DNA of 64,000 nucleotides from Empedobacter stercoris (GCF_025244765.1 NZ_CP104209.1:806001-870000), one strand, 5' to 3'; numbered from the stretch's first letter, positions 1 through 8,370 are shown. A program made the numbers and translations. Notes: generated by a model from the sequence alone, not told the origin.

Positions 1-221
1 TGTTGATCACGGTATTGAACTAATCGAATCATATATTCTATCAAATAAAAAGGATAAAAAAAGACAACTAAAAGTTCGAGTTGTTGAATAATATGAATGG
101 TTTCATGATTGATTAAAACAGTATCATTCTTTAATTTTTTATCTCTCAAAAAAATAAACGGAAAAATGGTAATTCCAATAAAGTTCTTGCGAAATAAACG
201 ATTCAAAACAACTACAAACAT
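1..221 (-). CDS. Partial small protein with HExxH motif (Bacteroidota conserved, unknown function)
   Basis: This frame begins at ATG 221 and runs leftward out of the window, so only the first 73 residues are visible. The peptide starts with a hydrophobic stretch (MFVVVLNRLF, then GITIFPFIFL). It carries INHETIHIIQQLELL, an HExxH-type motif as in zinc metalloproteases, followed by an aromatic segment and EY. It resembles short conserved Flavobacteriia proteins with an 'NHE.IH..QQ.E' signature; I do not know a demonstrated activity. A -7-like element (TAATTTTG, complement of 245-252) lies just upstream. It is divergent from the DUF5522/DUF2911 pair. Confidence 0.6.
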   Translation of the reverse strand, partial: MFVVVLNRLFRKNFIGITIFPFIFLRDKKLKNDTVLINHETIHIIQQLELLVVFFYPFYLIEYMIRLVQYRDQ

Positions 222-379
222 GATTTACTAACTCGATTCTGTGTCAAAATTAAGCAATCTGAGAGATATTGATTAAAAAAAGCTTTAAAAATCGTAACTT
301 TATAGGAATTGACTAAGTATTATCATCATGATATTGATGAAAAATAATTGATAAAAGTTGTAATTTCACAGCATTAGAA

Positions 380-541
380 ATGAAGAAGTTTGAAGAAGGA
401 GATTATTATTTATCTCCAGAAGGTTTTAGAATTTTCACTGCACAATACCTTAAAAAAAGAGGATATTGTTGTAAAAGTGGTTGCAAACATTGCCCGTATG
501 GATACGACAAAAAAACAGATAAAATAAAAAATAAAAAATAA
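380..541 (+). CDS. DUF5522-like small cysteine-rich protein
   Basis: A 53-residue protein too short for most ORF cut-offs. It reads MKKFEEGDYYLSPEGFRIFT and ends in a compact cysteine cluster GYCCKSGCKHCPYGYD, which is the signature of the DUF5522 family of small Bacteroidota proteins. The Cys/His spacing suggests metal binding, but no function is known. The stop is only 5 nt before the DUF2911 gene, so the two are probably co-transcribed. The start ATG 380 gives the expected family length. Confidence 0.75.
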   Translation: MKKFEEGDYYLSPEGFRIFTAQYLKKRGYCCKSGCKHCPYGYDKKTDKIKNKK

Positions 542-546
542 TTTAT

Positions 547-1281
547 ATGAAAATAACATCAACAGTCTTCGCATTATTCATAGGAAGTTATGCTTTTGCA
601 CAAATGAAATTTCCTTTGGTAAGTTCTCACGCAGAAGTTGAACAAAAAGTGGGATTAACTGAAATTGAAGTAGAATACAATCGACCAAATGTAAATGAAA
701 GAAAGGTTTTCGGAAAATTAGTTCCTTACGGAGAAGTTTGGCGTACAGGTGCAAACGAAAATACGGTGATTAAATTTGATCAACCCATTAAGGTAAATGG
801 ACAAGATTTGGCCGCTGGTGAATATGCGTTGTATACAATTCCAACTAAAGAAGATTGGGATGTGATATTTTACAAAGACACTAAAAACTGGGGAAATCCA
901 AAGGAATGGAACGAATCTAATGTTGCATTGAAAGTAAAAGCGCCATCAACAAAGTCCATGAATAATAAAACCGAAACGTTCGAGATTCGTTTTACAAATG
1001 TGACGCAAAAATCTGCAAATTTGGTAATGGCTTGGGATAACGTAAACGTTGTATTGGAAATAGAAACAAATACAATTAATACGGTATTAAAAATGATTGG
1101 AGAACAATTAAACGAAAATTCATCTGCAAGAGATTTTTATAATTCAGCTAATTTTTATTATTCAAATAAATTGGATCGAAATCAAGCAATAAAATGGGTA
1201 AATACAGCTTTAGAAAAAGATCCGAATGCGCCAGCTTATTATAAAGAATTGAAGGAAAAATTAGAAAAAGATAAATATTAA
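547..1281 (+). CDS. DUF2911 domain-containing exported protein
   Basis: A 244-residue protein with a signal peptide (MKITSTVFALFIGSYAFAQ, cleavage after about residue 19). The middle matches DUF2911: 'VEYNRPNVNERKVFG', 'GEVWRTGANENT' and 'GEYALYTIPTKEDW' are typical family landmarks. The last 50 residues (DRNQAIKWVNTALEKDPNAP) look like a single TPR-like helical hairpin. Family members are periplasmic Bacteroidota proteins without an established function. It follows the DUF5522 gene by 5 nt and is closed by a strong hairpin. Confidence 0.85.
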   Translation: MKITSTVFALFIGSYAFAQMKFPLVSSHAEVEQKVGLTEIEVEYNRPNVNERKVFGKLVPYGEVWRTGANENTVIKFDQPIKVNGQDLAAGEYALYTIPTKEDWDVIFYKDTKNWGNPKEWNESNVALKVKAPSTKSMNNKTETFEIRFTNVTQKSANLVMAWDNVNVVLEIETNTINTVLKMIGEQLNENSSARDFYNSANFYYSNKLDRNQAIKWVNTALEKDPNAPAYYKELKEKLEKDKY

Positions 1282-1298
1282 ATAAAATTAAATTAGTA

Positions 1299-1335
1299 AA
1301 TCCGTTTCTTTAATACTGAAGAAACGGATTTTTTT
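1299..1335 (+). terminator. Rho-independent terminator after DUF2911 gene
   Basis: A 12-bp perfect stem (AATCCGTTTCTT at 1299-1310 with AAGAAACGGATT at 1319-1330) is followed by a run of T. It also sits just past the stop of the convergent channel gene. Confidence 0.85.
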
Positions 1336-1768
1336 ATTCAGATATATTTTTTTTCAAAATGATTTGCAAATAAGAAAACATCAACGCAGTCGACCAACCA
1401 ACCATCATAATTCCATTGATAGCTTCTAAACCAGCCAATATTTTCCATTCGCTATCAATCACTACATCACCATAACCTACTGTTGTAAATGTTATAAATG
1501 AAAAATAAAGCGCTTCTTGAAAACTATATAAATTATCAATATTAGGATTAAAATAAAAAGCAGCTGCCCATATTGTACATTGCGCGCCATGCAACAAAGT
1601 AAGTAAAGACACTGATAGAGCCATTTGCCACAAAACATGACTAATAGATAGTCGTTGGTTTTTGAAATTGAATTTATGCAGATATTTAAGGGAATGTACT
1701 GTAAATGTTGATTGTAAAATAACATTCATACAAATTATCAATACTCCAAAACATATAATTAGAAACAT
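1334..1768 (-). CDS. Two-TM potassium channel-like protein (Ion_trans_2)
   Basis: A 144-residue membrane protein. It has N-terminal hydrophobic helices (residues 1-20 and about 45-72), a pore loop FSFITFTTVGYGDV containing the K+ selectivity filter TVGYGD, and a final helix (GIMMVGWSTALMFSYLQ). This is the Ion_trans_2 topology. There is no RCK or cyclic-nucleotide domain, so it would be an ungated or membrane-regulated small channel. The family assignment is firm because of the filter; ion specificity and role are inferred from it. It is convergent with the DUF2911 gene. Confidence 0.85.
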   Translation of the reverse strand: MFLIICFGVLIICMNVILQSTFTVHSLKYLHKFNFKNQRLSISHVLWQMALSVSLLTLLHGAQCTIWAAAFYFNPNIDNLYSFQEALYFSFITFTTVGYGDVVIDSEWKILAGLEAINGIMMVGWSTALMFSYLQIILKKNISE

Positions 1769-1873
1769 AGTATTTTATTGATGTAAAAGTATTCCTTTCC
1801 GTAATTTTTTCAAAGAAATAATAGAATTAGTTAAGATTTAATGTAAATCAGGTCTATTTTTTGAATATTTTAA

Positions 1874-1901
1874 TTGTGTTAGCATTTGTTTTTGTATCTT
1901 C
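1874..1901 (+). promoter_or_regulatory. Probable Bacteroidota sigma-A promoter
   Basis: TTG at 1874-1876 and TATCTTC at 1895-1901 are 18 bp apart, near the TTG-N17-23-TAnnTTTG pattern, about 30 bp before the T9SS cargo start. Confidence 0.4.
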
Positions 1902-1931
1902 TAATTCTTAAACAATTAAACACTAAAATAA

Positions 1932-2732
1932 ATGAAAAAAATTTTACTATTGAGTACTTTATTATTAGGTACATACTCACTAAATGCACAAAATAAATCT
2001 GCCACAGATTTACCTTATTCGTACGTTTTCGAAACGGAGGACCTTGACGGATGGACAATTATTAATGCTGGAAATGGTAACAATTGGGCCGTTCATCAAG
2101 CTTCTTCAGAAACGCCAGATCCTTCAGAAGGAAAATATTATATGATGTACTATTTTCATGATAATCCAGCTAATTCATATTTATTTTCAAAAGGTCTTAA
2201 TTTAAAAGCAAACGAAAATATTAATCTACAATTTGATTATATGGGAATTGATGCTTGGTTTCCAGAAAAAATGGAAGTACTAATTGGCTTGAATCCTGAT
2301 GTCGAGTCGATGACACAAAGACTTTGGATTGATGAAGAAATTATAAATTACCCTTACGAAACAGCTTCTGTAAATTTTGAAGTTCCTACCGATGGAGTCT
2401 ATTATATTGCTTTTAGAGCCTTTTCTGATCCAGATCAATTTTACTTAAGCTTAGATAATATTATCATCAAAAAAGAATCATTGGCTACGCAAGAAGTAAA
2501 TAAAACAAAATTGACGTATTATCCTAATCCTGTAAAAGATGTTTTAACGATTAAAAACGATCACAACATCAAAAACATTGAAATTTTTGATTTATCTGGT
2601 AAAACGTTAATTAAAAAAGTGTACGATTCTGCTAACATTGATGTCGATATTTCAAAAATACCAAAAGGAACGTATATGGTAAAAATAAGTAGTGAGAACA
2701 GTAAAAAAACAATAAAAGTAATTAAAGATTAA
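1932..2732 (+). CDS. Secreted T9SS type A sorting domain protein with choice-of-anchor J-like domain
   Basis: A 266-residue exported protein. Signal peptide MKKILLLSTLLLGTYSLNAQ is followed by a beta-rich domain (about residues 28-180: 'FETEDLDGWTIINAGNGNNW', 'NINLQFDYMG', 'GVYYIAFRAFSD'). This matches the choice-of-anchor J / MAM-like jelly roll seen in Bacteroidota surface proteins. The C-terminus (YYPNPVKDVLTI ... LSGKTL ... IPKGTYMVKI) is a type A sorting domain for export by the type IX secretion system. Its ligand is unknown; such domains often bind carbohydrate or protein. It appears to be a single-gene unit. Confidence 0.85.
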   Translation: MKKILLLSTLLLGTYSLNAQNKSATDLPYSYVFETEDLDGWTIINAGNGNNWAVHQASSETPDPSEGKYYMMYYFHDNPANSYLFSKGLNLKANENINLQFDYMGIDAWFPEKMEVLIGLNPDVESMTQRLWIDEEIINYPYETASVNFEVPTDGVYYIAFRAFSDPDQFYLSLDNIIIKKESLATQEVNKTKLTYYPNPVKDVLTIKNDHNIKNIEIFDLSGKTLIKKVYDSANIDVDISKIPKGTYMVKISSENSKKTIKVIKD

Positions 2733-2876
2733 CGTTCAGTTTTTGATAAATTTTCATATATTTAATTACAAAACAATGTTACATAAAACGGATAGAAAGC
2801 TTTTATATGTAAGCATTCTATTCGCTTTAAATTCATAAAGAATTGATAAAAAAACGTTTTCTATTGGCTTATTTCT

Positions 2877-2884
2877 TAATTTTG
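2877..2884 (+). promoter_or_regulatory. -7 element of GH10-like lipoprotein gene
   Basis: TAATTTTG is an exact match to TAnnTTTG, 25 bp before the ATG at 2910. No well-spaced TTG is visible upstream. Confidence 0.4.
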
Positions 2885-2909
2885 TAATTCTAAATCTATC
2901 ATTCAACAA

Positions 2910-4520
2910 ATGAAAATTAATTTTAAACATATTTTATTGTGTCTTGGAGTTACTTCTATTGGATTAACATCTTGTTCATCTAATAAAAGTTCGAACAAAA
3001 TAGTCTATAAAAAAGTAGAAACTAAGCAACCTACAAAACCTGCTGAACCTACAATTCCGACTACACCTAAAACAGAAATTTCTACAAAAAAAGACGACAT
3101 TTTTACAGTAAAATTACCCGATGTTAATCGCGAATTCCGAGCAGCATGGGTGGCTTCTGTTGCAAATATCAATTGGCCTTCGAAACGAGATTTATCGACA
3201 ACACAGCAAAAAGATGAAGCGATAAAGTTGTTGGATATGTTAGAAGCTAACAATTTTAATGCAGTTATATTTCAAGTTCGTCCGGCTGCAGATGCAATGT
3301 ATAAAAGTAATTTAGAGCCTTGGTCTTATTTTTTAACTGGACAACAAGGGAAAGCACCTTCGCCTTATTACGACCCCTTAGAATTTTGGGTAGAAGAAGC
3401 ACATAAAAGAGGTTTAGAATTGCATGTTTGGTTAAATCCATATCGAGCACATCATAGTAGCGGTGGCTCTGTAACCAGCGAATCTATGGTGAAAAAATCT
3501 CCAAACAATGTGGTGAGATTGAAAAATGGAATGTACTGGTTCGACCCTGCTGATAAGAAAACACAAGATCACGTTTCAGAAGTTGTTCGTGATATTGTTT
3601 CTCGTTATGACATTGATGGTGTTCATTTTGATGATTATTTTTATCCTTATGCTTCTTACAATGGCGGAGCAGATTTTCCTGATACTAAAACATGGAATGT
3701 TTACAAAAATAATGGAGGAAATTTATCGCGAGCAGATTGGCGTCGTCAAAACGTGAACACAATTATCGAAAGAATATACAAAGAAATAAAAGAAGAAAAA
3801 CCTTTTGTGAAATTTGGAATTAGTCCTTTTGGAATATGGAAACCGGGCTACCCTTCTGGAATTACAGGTTCTTCGCAATATGATGAATTATACGCTGACG
3901 CAAAATTATGGTTAAATAAAGGTTGGGTTGATTATTTTTCACCTCAATTGTATTGGCCAATTAACTCAACTGGGCAAAGTTTTCCTAAATTATTAGAATG
4001 GTGGAAATCTGAAAACACACATAATCGTCACCTATGGCCTGGTTTGAATACAGTTGAAGTTAAAGTTTCGGACAGATCAACGGAGATTACAAATCAAGTT
4101 AAAATGGCTGGTGAAATTTTACAAAATAATGTAGGTGTAATTCACTGGAGTATTGCAGGTTTAACAAAAAATCCTTCGATGCTGAGTTATTTAAAAGAAG
4201 GACCTTACAAAACAAAAGCGTTAGTACCAACGATGAATTGGATAAAAACAGATCATTTGGCAAAACCAAGTTTAATTGTAAATGCTAAAACATCGGAAGT
4301 TGTAATGAATTGGAGTGATTATAAAATGCAATCAAATGTGTCAAAATGGATTTTGTACACACGTTACAACAACGATTGGGAAACCTCTATATTGGATAAA
4401 ACAAAAACGAACCAAACCGTTTTAAAACATAAAGATGGAAAAAGCTTAACCGCTGTTGCGCTAAAAGCTGTAGACCGTATAGGTAACGAAAGTGATTACG
4501 TTGCTGAAAGAATTAATTAA
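2910..4520 (+). CDS. Family 10-like glycosyl hydrolase (GHL10/DUF187) lipoprotein
   Basis: A 536-residue lipoprotein. The lipobox LTSC places the modified cysteine at residue 22, followed by a Ser/Lys/Pro/Thr-rich linker to about residue 65. The catalytic-like region (about 70-430) fits glycosyl hydrolase-like 10: 'REFRAAWVASVANINWPS', 'FQVRPAADAMY', 'LELHVWLNPYRAH', 'DGVHFDDYFYPY'. The C-terminal 100 residues look like a fibronectin-III-type module. The family (YngK-like) is thought to act on cell-wall or envelope glycans; the substrate here is unknown. The gene stands alone and ends at a hairpin. Confidence 0.85.
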   Translation: MKINFKHILLCLGVTSIGLTSCSSNKSSNKIVYKKVETKQPTKPAEPTIPTTPKTEISTKKDDIFTVKLPDVNREFRAAWVASVANINWPSKRDLSTTQQKDEAIKLLDMLEANNFNAVIFQVRPAADAMYKSNLEPWSYFLTGQQGKAPSPYYDPLEFWVEEAHKRGLELHVWLNPYRAHHSSGGSVTSESMVKKSPNNVVRLKNGMYWFDPADKKTQDHVSEVVRDIVSRYDIDGVHFDDYFYPYASYNGGADFPDTKTWNVYKNNGGNLSRADWRRQNVNTIIERIYKEIKEEKPFVKFGISPFGIWKPGYPSGITGSSQYDELYADAKLWLNKGWVDYFSPQLYWPINSTGQSFPKLLEWWKSENTHNRHLWPGLNTVEVKVSDRSTEITNQVKMAGEILQNNVGVIHWSIAGLTKNPSMLSYLKEGPYKTKALVPTMNWIKTDHLAKPSLIVNAKTSEVVMNWSDYKMQSNVSKWILYTRYNNDWETSILDKTKTNQTVLKHKDGKSLTAVALKAVDRIGNESDYVAERIN

Positions 4521-4540
4521 AATTTTAATGGATATAAAAT

Positions 4541-4573
4541 AAAAACTGGACTTCAACTTGAGGTCCAGTTTTT
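4541..4573 (+). terminator. Terminator after GH10-like gene
   Basis: AAAAACTGGAC (4541-4551) pairs with GTCCAGTTTTT (4563-4573) around an 11-nt loop, ending in T residues. Confidence 0.8.
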
Positions 4574-4599
4574 GTATATTTAGTTCTAAATAATTTCTA

Positions 4600-4932
4600 A
4601 TGAAAAAAGAAAATATAATTCTTTATATAATGCTATTTATTCCTCTTTTATTTTTGGGAGGAGTAGCTGGTTATTTTTTTCTTTTCTCTAAACCTTATGT
4701 TCCTAATGAATATTATAAAACAATCCAATACAAAGGAATTGTTCAAAAAATTTATACAAAATATGAAAGTAGAGGAAATAAGCGAATGGTTAGAGTCAAT
4801 TTTTTTGACTATTTTTTACCTTACGATGAAGCTGATAAATTTATTGAAAAAGGAGACTCTATTGTGAAAAATAAAGGAGAAACATCTTTACATATTTATA
4901 GAAATCATAAACTAATTAATAGTTTAAAATAA
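4600..4932 (+). CDS. Hypothetical single-pass membrane protein
   Basis: A 110-residue protein I do not recognise. A short basic N-terminus precedes one transmembrane helix (about residues 6-29, IILYIMLFIPLLFLGGVAGY). It is followed by a roughly 80-residue soluble part with mixed charge, probably periplasmic (YKGIVQKIYTKYESRGNKR, then FFDYFLPYDEADKFI). There is no catalytic motif. It lies 26 bp downstream of the preceding terminator and is convergent with the GNAT gene. Confidence 0.65.
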   Translation: MKKENIILYIMLFIPLLFLGGVAGYFFLFSKPYVPNEYYKTIQYKGIVQKIYTKYESRGNKRMVRVNFFDYFLPYDEADKFIEKGDSIVKNKGETSLHIYRNHKLINSLK

Positions 4933-4964
4933 AAAAAAGTCATTACAAAAAATGCAATGACTTT
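4931..4964 (-). terminator. Terminator for the membrane-GNAT gene
   Basis: AAAGTCATT (4936-4944) pairs with AATGACTTT (4956-4964). Read on the minus strand the stem is followed by eight T, so it mainly serves the leftward gene. Confidence 0.7.
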
Positions 4965-4985
4965 ATATACTGATTATTATCTCTT

Positions 4986-5897
4986 TTAAATTGATTTTTG
5001 ATAAATGTAATCATCCATAATGTATACATTTCCGATATCAAATGTTTTCGATTCCATATTTTTGAAACCATTTTTCTCATAAAAACGAATTGCTTTTGCA
5101 TTGTTTTTATTAACGGTTAAATGAACTGCTTTTGCACCTTTTTCTTTTGCATAATCCACTACTCTATTCAACATCAATTGTCCAATTCCTTTGGTTTGAT
5201 TAGATTCTTTCAAGTAAATTTTTGATAAGAACACTGTATTATTCTCATCCAATTTATAATGTAAATAACCAGAAGGAACATTATCAATCTTTAAAATTTC
5301 CCAAACATCACCGTTTGCAATTCCTTCGTTTACCTTATCGTTATTGTACATCATATCAATCATATAATCGATTTGATCTTGTGCTAATAAATCTTTGTAA
5401 CACTCATTCCAAATTTCTCTTGCTAAAGGTTGAACTAAATGTATATTTTTCTCATTAACGGTATGAAAATGACAATAAACATTAAGTTTAACTGGATTTA
5501 TTTTTTGTTTAACTTCTATATTTTGTAGCATTTCATCTTTACGTTTGTCAATTGCACCTTCTAACATTTGTAAGGTCCACTTACGTTTCAAAGAATTGTA
5601 ATAAAACATTCCAATTCCAATATATAAAAAGACTTGCACAGCAATAGTAACGTAATTTTCTACTAAGTATTTATTCATTTTTAGGCTATTCTCCATCAAA
5701 TTATCCATTGATGAACTACTAAAATTAACACCAATATCAATAATTCCTGAAGCAAACAACATTACAAATACAAAAGAAAACGCTATTTCTCCTGCGATAT
5801 ACAACCCTACTGCGGATAAAACTGTTTTTAATTTATCCTTTTTGAAAAATTTTGCTAAAAAATAAAACTGAAAACTAAATATGATGATTAGAAACAC
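4986..5897 (-). CDS. GNAT N-acetyltransferase fused to N-terminal membrane domain
   Basis: A 303-residue protein. Residues 1-105 hold two or three transmembrane segments (MFLIIIFSFQFYFLAKFF; AGEIAFSFVFVMLFASGIID; VTIAVQVFLYIGIGMFYY). Residues about 135-303 are a GNAT acetyltransferase with the acetyl-CoA motif QTKGIGQLML and the motif-B segment NNAKAIRFYEKNGF. The substrate is unknown. The start is GTG 5897: an in-frame stop lies at 5919-5921 and no upstream ATG exists. The next in-frame Met would cut the first membrane helix. The family of the soluble half is firm; the role of the membrane half is open. Confidence 0.75.
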   Translation of the reverse strand: MFLIIIFSFQFYFLAKFFKKDKLKTVLSAVGLYIAGEIAFSFVFVMLFASGIIDIGVNFSSSSMDNLMENSLKMNKYLVENYVTIAVQVFLYIGIGMFYYNSLKRKWTLQMLEGAIDKRKDEMLQNIEVKQKINPVKLNVYCHFHTVNEKNIHLVQPLAREIWNECYKDLLAQDQIDYMIDMMYNNDKVNEGIANGDVWEILKIDNVPSGYLHYKLDENNTVFLSKIYLKESNQTKGIGQLMLNRVVDYAKEKGAKAVHLTVNKNNAKAIRFYEKNGFKNMESKTFDIGNVYIMDDYIYQKSI

Positions 5898-5952
5898 TGA
5901 TTGTAATTTTTTTATATCTCACAAAAATACGAAAAATATAAGCGTAATCCTT

Positions 5953-5960
5953 TATATTTG
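5953..5960 (+). promoter_or_regulatory. -7 element of kbl
   Basis: TATATTTG is an exact TAnnTTTG match, 33 bp before the kbl ATG. No clear TTG is correctly spaced upstream. Confidence 0.45.
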
Positions 5961-5993
5961 TATGAAACATATCAAAACAAAAAGTGATTTATT

Positions 5994-7193
5994 ATGTATA
6001 GCGATAAATTTCAGAACTATTTACAATCTCAGTTAAATGACTTAGAAGAACAAGGACTGTTCAAAAAAGAACGCATCATTGCTTCTCCTCAAAGTGCAGA
6101 AATCACATTAGAAAATGGTCAAACATTGTTAAATTTTTGTGCAAATAATTATTTAGGATTATCAGATCATAAAGATGTTATTTCGGCTTCTCAAAAAATG
6201 TTAGATGATCGTGGATACGGTATGTCATCTGTACGTTTTATTTGTGGAACACAAGATGTTCACAAACAATTAGAAAAGAAAATCGCTGATTTCTTAGGAA
6301 TGGAAGACACGATTTTATATGCAGCTGCTTTTGATGCAAATGGTGGTGTTTTCGAACCATTATTTACTGAAGAAGATGCTATTATTTCTGATGAATTAAA
6401 CCATGCTTCTATTATTGACGGCGTTCGTTTGTGTAAAGCTGCTCGTTACCGTTACAAAAATAATAATATGGCAGACTTAGAAGCGCAATTGATAGCCGTT
6501 TCTGAAAAAAATCATCGTTTTAAAATCATTGTAACAGACGGTGTATTCTCGATGGATGGTATTGTAGCAGACTTAAAAGGTGTTTGTGATTTAGCCGAAA
6601 AATACGATGCACTTGTTATGGTAGATGATTCTCATGCAACTGGTTTCATCGGTAAAACTGGTCGTGGGACACATGAACACAACGAAGTAATGGGACGTGT
6701 AGACATTATTACTTCTACTTTGGGTAAAGCTTTAGGTGGTGCAATGGGTGGATTTACATCTGGTAAAAAAGAAGTAATTGAAATGTTGCGCCAAAAATCT
6801 CGTCCATATTTATTCTCTAACTCTTTAGCTCCAGGAATTGTTGGTGCTGCTTTGCAAGTGTTAGATATGTTAGAAACTGATACTTCTTTACGTGATAAAG
6901 TTATGTGGAATGCCAATTACTTCCGCAAAGAAATGGTAGCTGCTGGTTTTGATATTCCAGAAGGTGATGCTGCTATTGTTCCAGTTATGTTATACGATGC
7001 AAAATTATCTCAAGTAATGGCAGATAAATTATTAGCTGAAGGTGTATATGTCATCGGCTTCTTTTTCCCTGTTGTTCCTCGCGATAAAGCTCGTATCCGT
7101 GTACAGTTATCAGCTGCACATACAAAAGAACAATTAGATCATACAATTGCAGCTTTTATTAAAGTTGGTAAAGAATTAGGAGTGATTAAGTAG
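5994..7193 (+). CDS. kbl: Glycine C-acetyltransferase (2-amino-3-ketobutyrate CoA ligase)
   Basis: A 399-residue fold-type I PLP enzyme of normal length. It cleaves 2-amino-3-ketobutyrate with CoA to glycine and acetyl-CoA, the second step of threonine breakdown. Visible landmarks: 'NFCANNYLGLSDH', the glycine-rich 'GYGMSSVRFICGTQDVH', 'VMVDDSHATGFIG' (D/H near the cofactor ring) and the PLP lysine in TLGKALGG (K245). The related reaction of 8-amino-7-oxononanoate synthase is less likely because the N-terminal region and the Ser-Ser-Val-Arg-Phe-Ile-Cys stretch are typical of Kbl. The partner threonine dehydrogenase is at 35690, not adjacent. Confidence 0.93.
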   Translation: MYSDKFQNYLQSQLNDLEEQGLFKKERIIASPQSAEITLENGQTLLNFCANNYLGLSDHKDVISASQKMLDDRGYGMSSVRFICGTQDVHKQLEKKIADFLGMEDTILYAAAFDANGGVFEPLFTEEDAIISDELNHASIIDGVRLCKAARYRYKNNNMADLEAQLIAVSEKNHRFKIIVTDGVFSMDGIVADLKGVCDLAEKYDALVMVDDSHATGFIGKTGRGTHEHNEVMGRVDIITSTLGKALGGAMGGFTSGKKEVIEMLRQKSRPYLFSNSLAPGIVGAALQVLDMLETDTSLRDKVMWNANYFRKEMVAAGFDIPEGDAAIVPVMLYDAKLSQVMADKLLAEGVYVIGFFFPVVPRDKARIRVQLSAAHTKEQLDHTIAAFIKVGKELGVIK

Positions 7194-7211
7194 TTATTAT
7201 CTAAATATTAT

Positions 7212-7241
7212 AAAAAAGGTCGGTTTAAAACTACCTTTTTT
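7212..7241 (+). terminator. Terminator after kbl
   Basis: AAAAAAGGT and ACCTTTTTT form the outer stem, with an inner GTTT/AAAC pairing, and run into T residues. Confidence 0.7.
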
Positions 7242-7287
7242 ATTTCATCAAAAATGATTATTTTACAACTAATATTAATTGCCATGT

Positions 7288-8301
7288 TCAAGTTATAAGT
7301 GCAACTGGCCAAGTAGATTTTAGTTTTTCGATAGGGCTAATATAGCCAAACTTTCTTACTCTTCTATTGTTAATTAATTTTTCTATTTGTTTGATTCTTA
7401 GGTTACTTACTAAATTCAGGTCTGTTTTCTTTGGTAAAAATCTTCTTATCAAGCCTATTCTGTTCTCAACAGTTCCTTTATCTTGTGAGGTGTAGGGTCG
7501 GGTGAAATAGGTTTTGATATGGTGTTTTTCGGCTATTTGTTTGTGTCTGGCAAACTCTTTTCCGTTGTCAAAAGTCATGGTTTTGATCCAGCTGCTACTT
7601 ATTCTGGATATTCTTTTATTGATTAATTCTTGAATGTTTTGAGGGTCTTTTCCTTGCAATTTGTCTAAGGTGGTTACCAAAGTTGCTCGGTCTGTCATCA
7701 CTAATAGAGCTGATTTGTGGTCTTTCCCCATCATTAAATCGACTTCGATGTCTCCCAATCTTTCTCGTTGTTCAACTACTTTTGGACGTTTCTCAATGGA
7801 TACTCTGTCTTTGATTATACCTCGGGTTTGTTTATAGTTGCCTCTTTTGAATCTGCGCCTGCCATGTCTTAAAAATTTATACAGATTTTTATAGGGCGCG
7901 TCAGCTCTTCGATTACTCTTTTTACAGTCCCATATCCATTGATAGATGCATTCTAGAGAAACACCCTGAACGCCCATGCACTTCCATTCTACAGCAATCA
8001 ATTCTGGACTTAGTTGTTCATTCTTTAACCAATTAGCTGCCTGATTTTTAAGCGACTCTGTGAATTTTACTGCCTTGTTTTTTTGTTTGTGCCTTAAACT
8101 TGTTTTTTCTTGCGCCAAATCAGGAATATAGCTACCTGCGTGTAGACCACGCTTACCAATATTTCTTTGTAATTCACGCGTGATGGTAGATTTATGTACG
8201 CCTATTAAATCAGCAATATCTTTTTTGCTTTTTCCTGCTGTCAAAAGTATTCCAATTTGGTATCTTTGTTCCTGGTCGAGTTGTTTATATGTTTTTTTCA
8301 C
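7288..8301 (-). CDS. IS30-family transposase
   Basis: A 337-residue transposase. The N-terminal HTH (ADLIGVHKSTITREL, about residues 30-46) is typical of IS30. The DDE catalytic residues lie in DIEVDLMMG, MTFDNGKEF and DKGTVENRIGLIRRF. The start is a GTG at 8299-8301; the stop codon overlaps the flank of the left inverted repeat. It looks intact. It would cut and join the element ends at 7295 and 8370. The gene is oriented against the flanking chromosomal genes. Confidence 0.93.
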   Translation of the reverse strand: MKKTYKQLDQEQRYQIGILLTAGKSKKDIADLIGVHKSTITRELQRNIGKRGLHAGSYIPDLAQEKTSLRHKQKNKAVKFTESLKNQAANWLKNEQLSPELIAVEWKCMGVQGVSLECIYQWIWDCKKSNRRADAPYKNLYKFLRHGRRRFKRGNYKQTRGIIKDRVSIEKRPKVVEQRERLGDIEVDLMMGKDHKSALLVMTDRATLVTTLDKLQGKDPQNIQELINKRISRISSSWIKTMTFDNGKEFARHKQIAEKHHIKTYFTRPYTSQDKGTVENRIGLIRRFLPKKTDLNLVSNLRIKQIEKLINNRRVRKFGYISPIEKLKSTWPVALIT

Positions 8302-8370
8302 AAATCAAATTTAACACTTGGCTAATCATTGGGGGCTAGCCCCCAATGATTTAATTTGAGTTGCACTTAT
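7295..8370. mobile_element. IS30-family insertion sequence, 1076 bp
   Basis: Perfect 12-bp terminal inverted repeats: ATAAGTGCAACT at 7295-7306 and its complement AGTTGCACTTAT at 8359-8370. The bases just outside are TT on both sides (7293-7294, 8371-8372), a possible 2-bp target duplication. Outside those, GTTCAA (7286-7291) and TTGAAC (8374-8379) make a palindromic target, as IS30 elements prefer. Alternatively the repeats are 21 bp with 3 mismatches (7286-7306, 8359-8379). The element sits between kbl and the MORN-like gene and separates the latter from its native upstream DNA. Confidence 0.85.
8324..8351. repeat. 28-bp perfect GC-rich palindrome inside IS30 right end
   Basis: Two 14-bp arms (AATCATTGGGGGCT and its complement) meet with no loop. 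It lies between the transposase start and the terminal repeat. No T-run follows on either strand, so it is not a classical terminator. Confidence 0.9.

Noticed and set aside
8324-8351. Palindrome in IS30 read as a transcription terminator
   Set aside because: There is no loop and no T-run on either strand.
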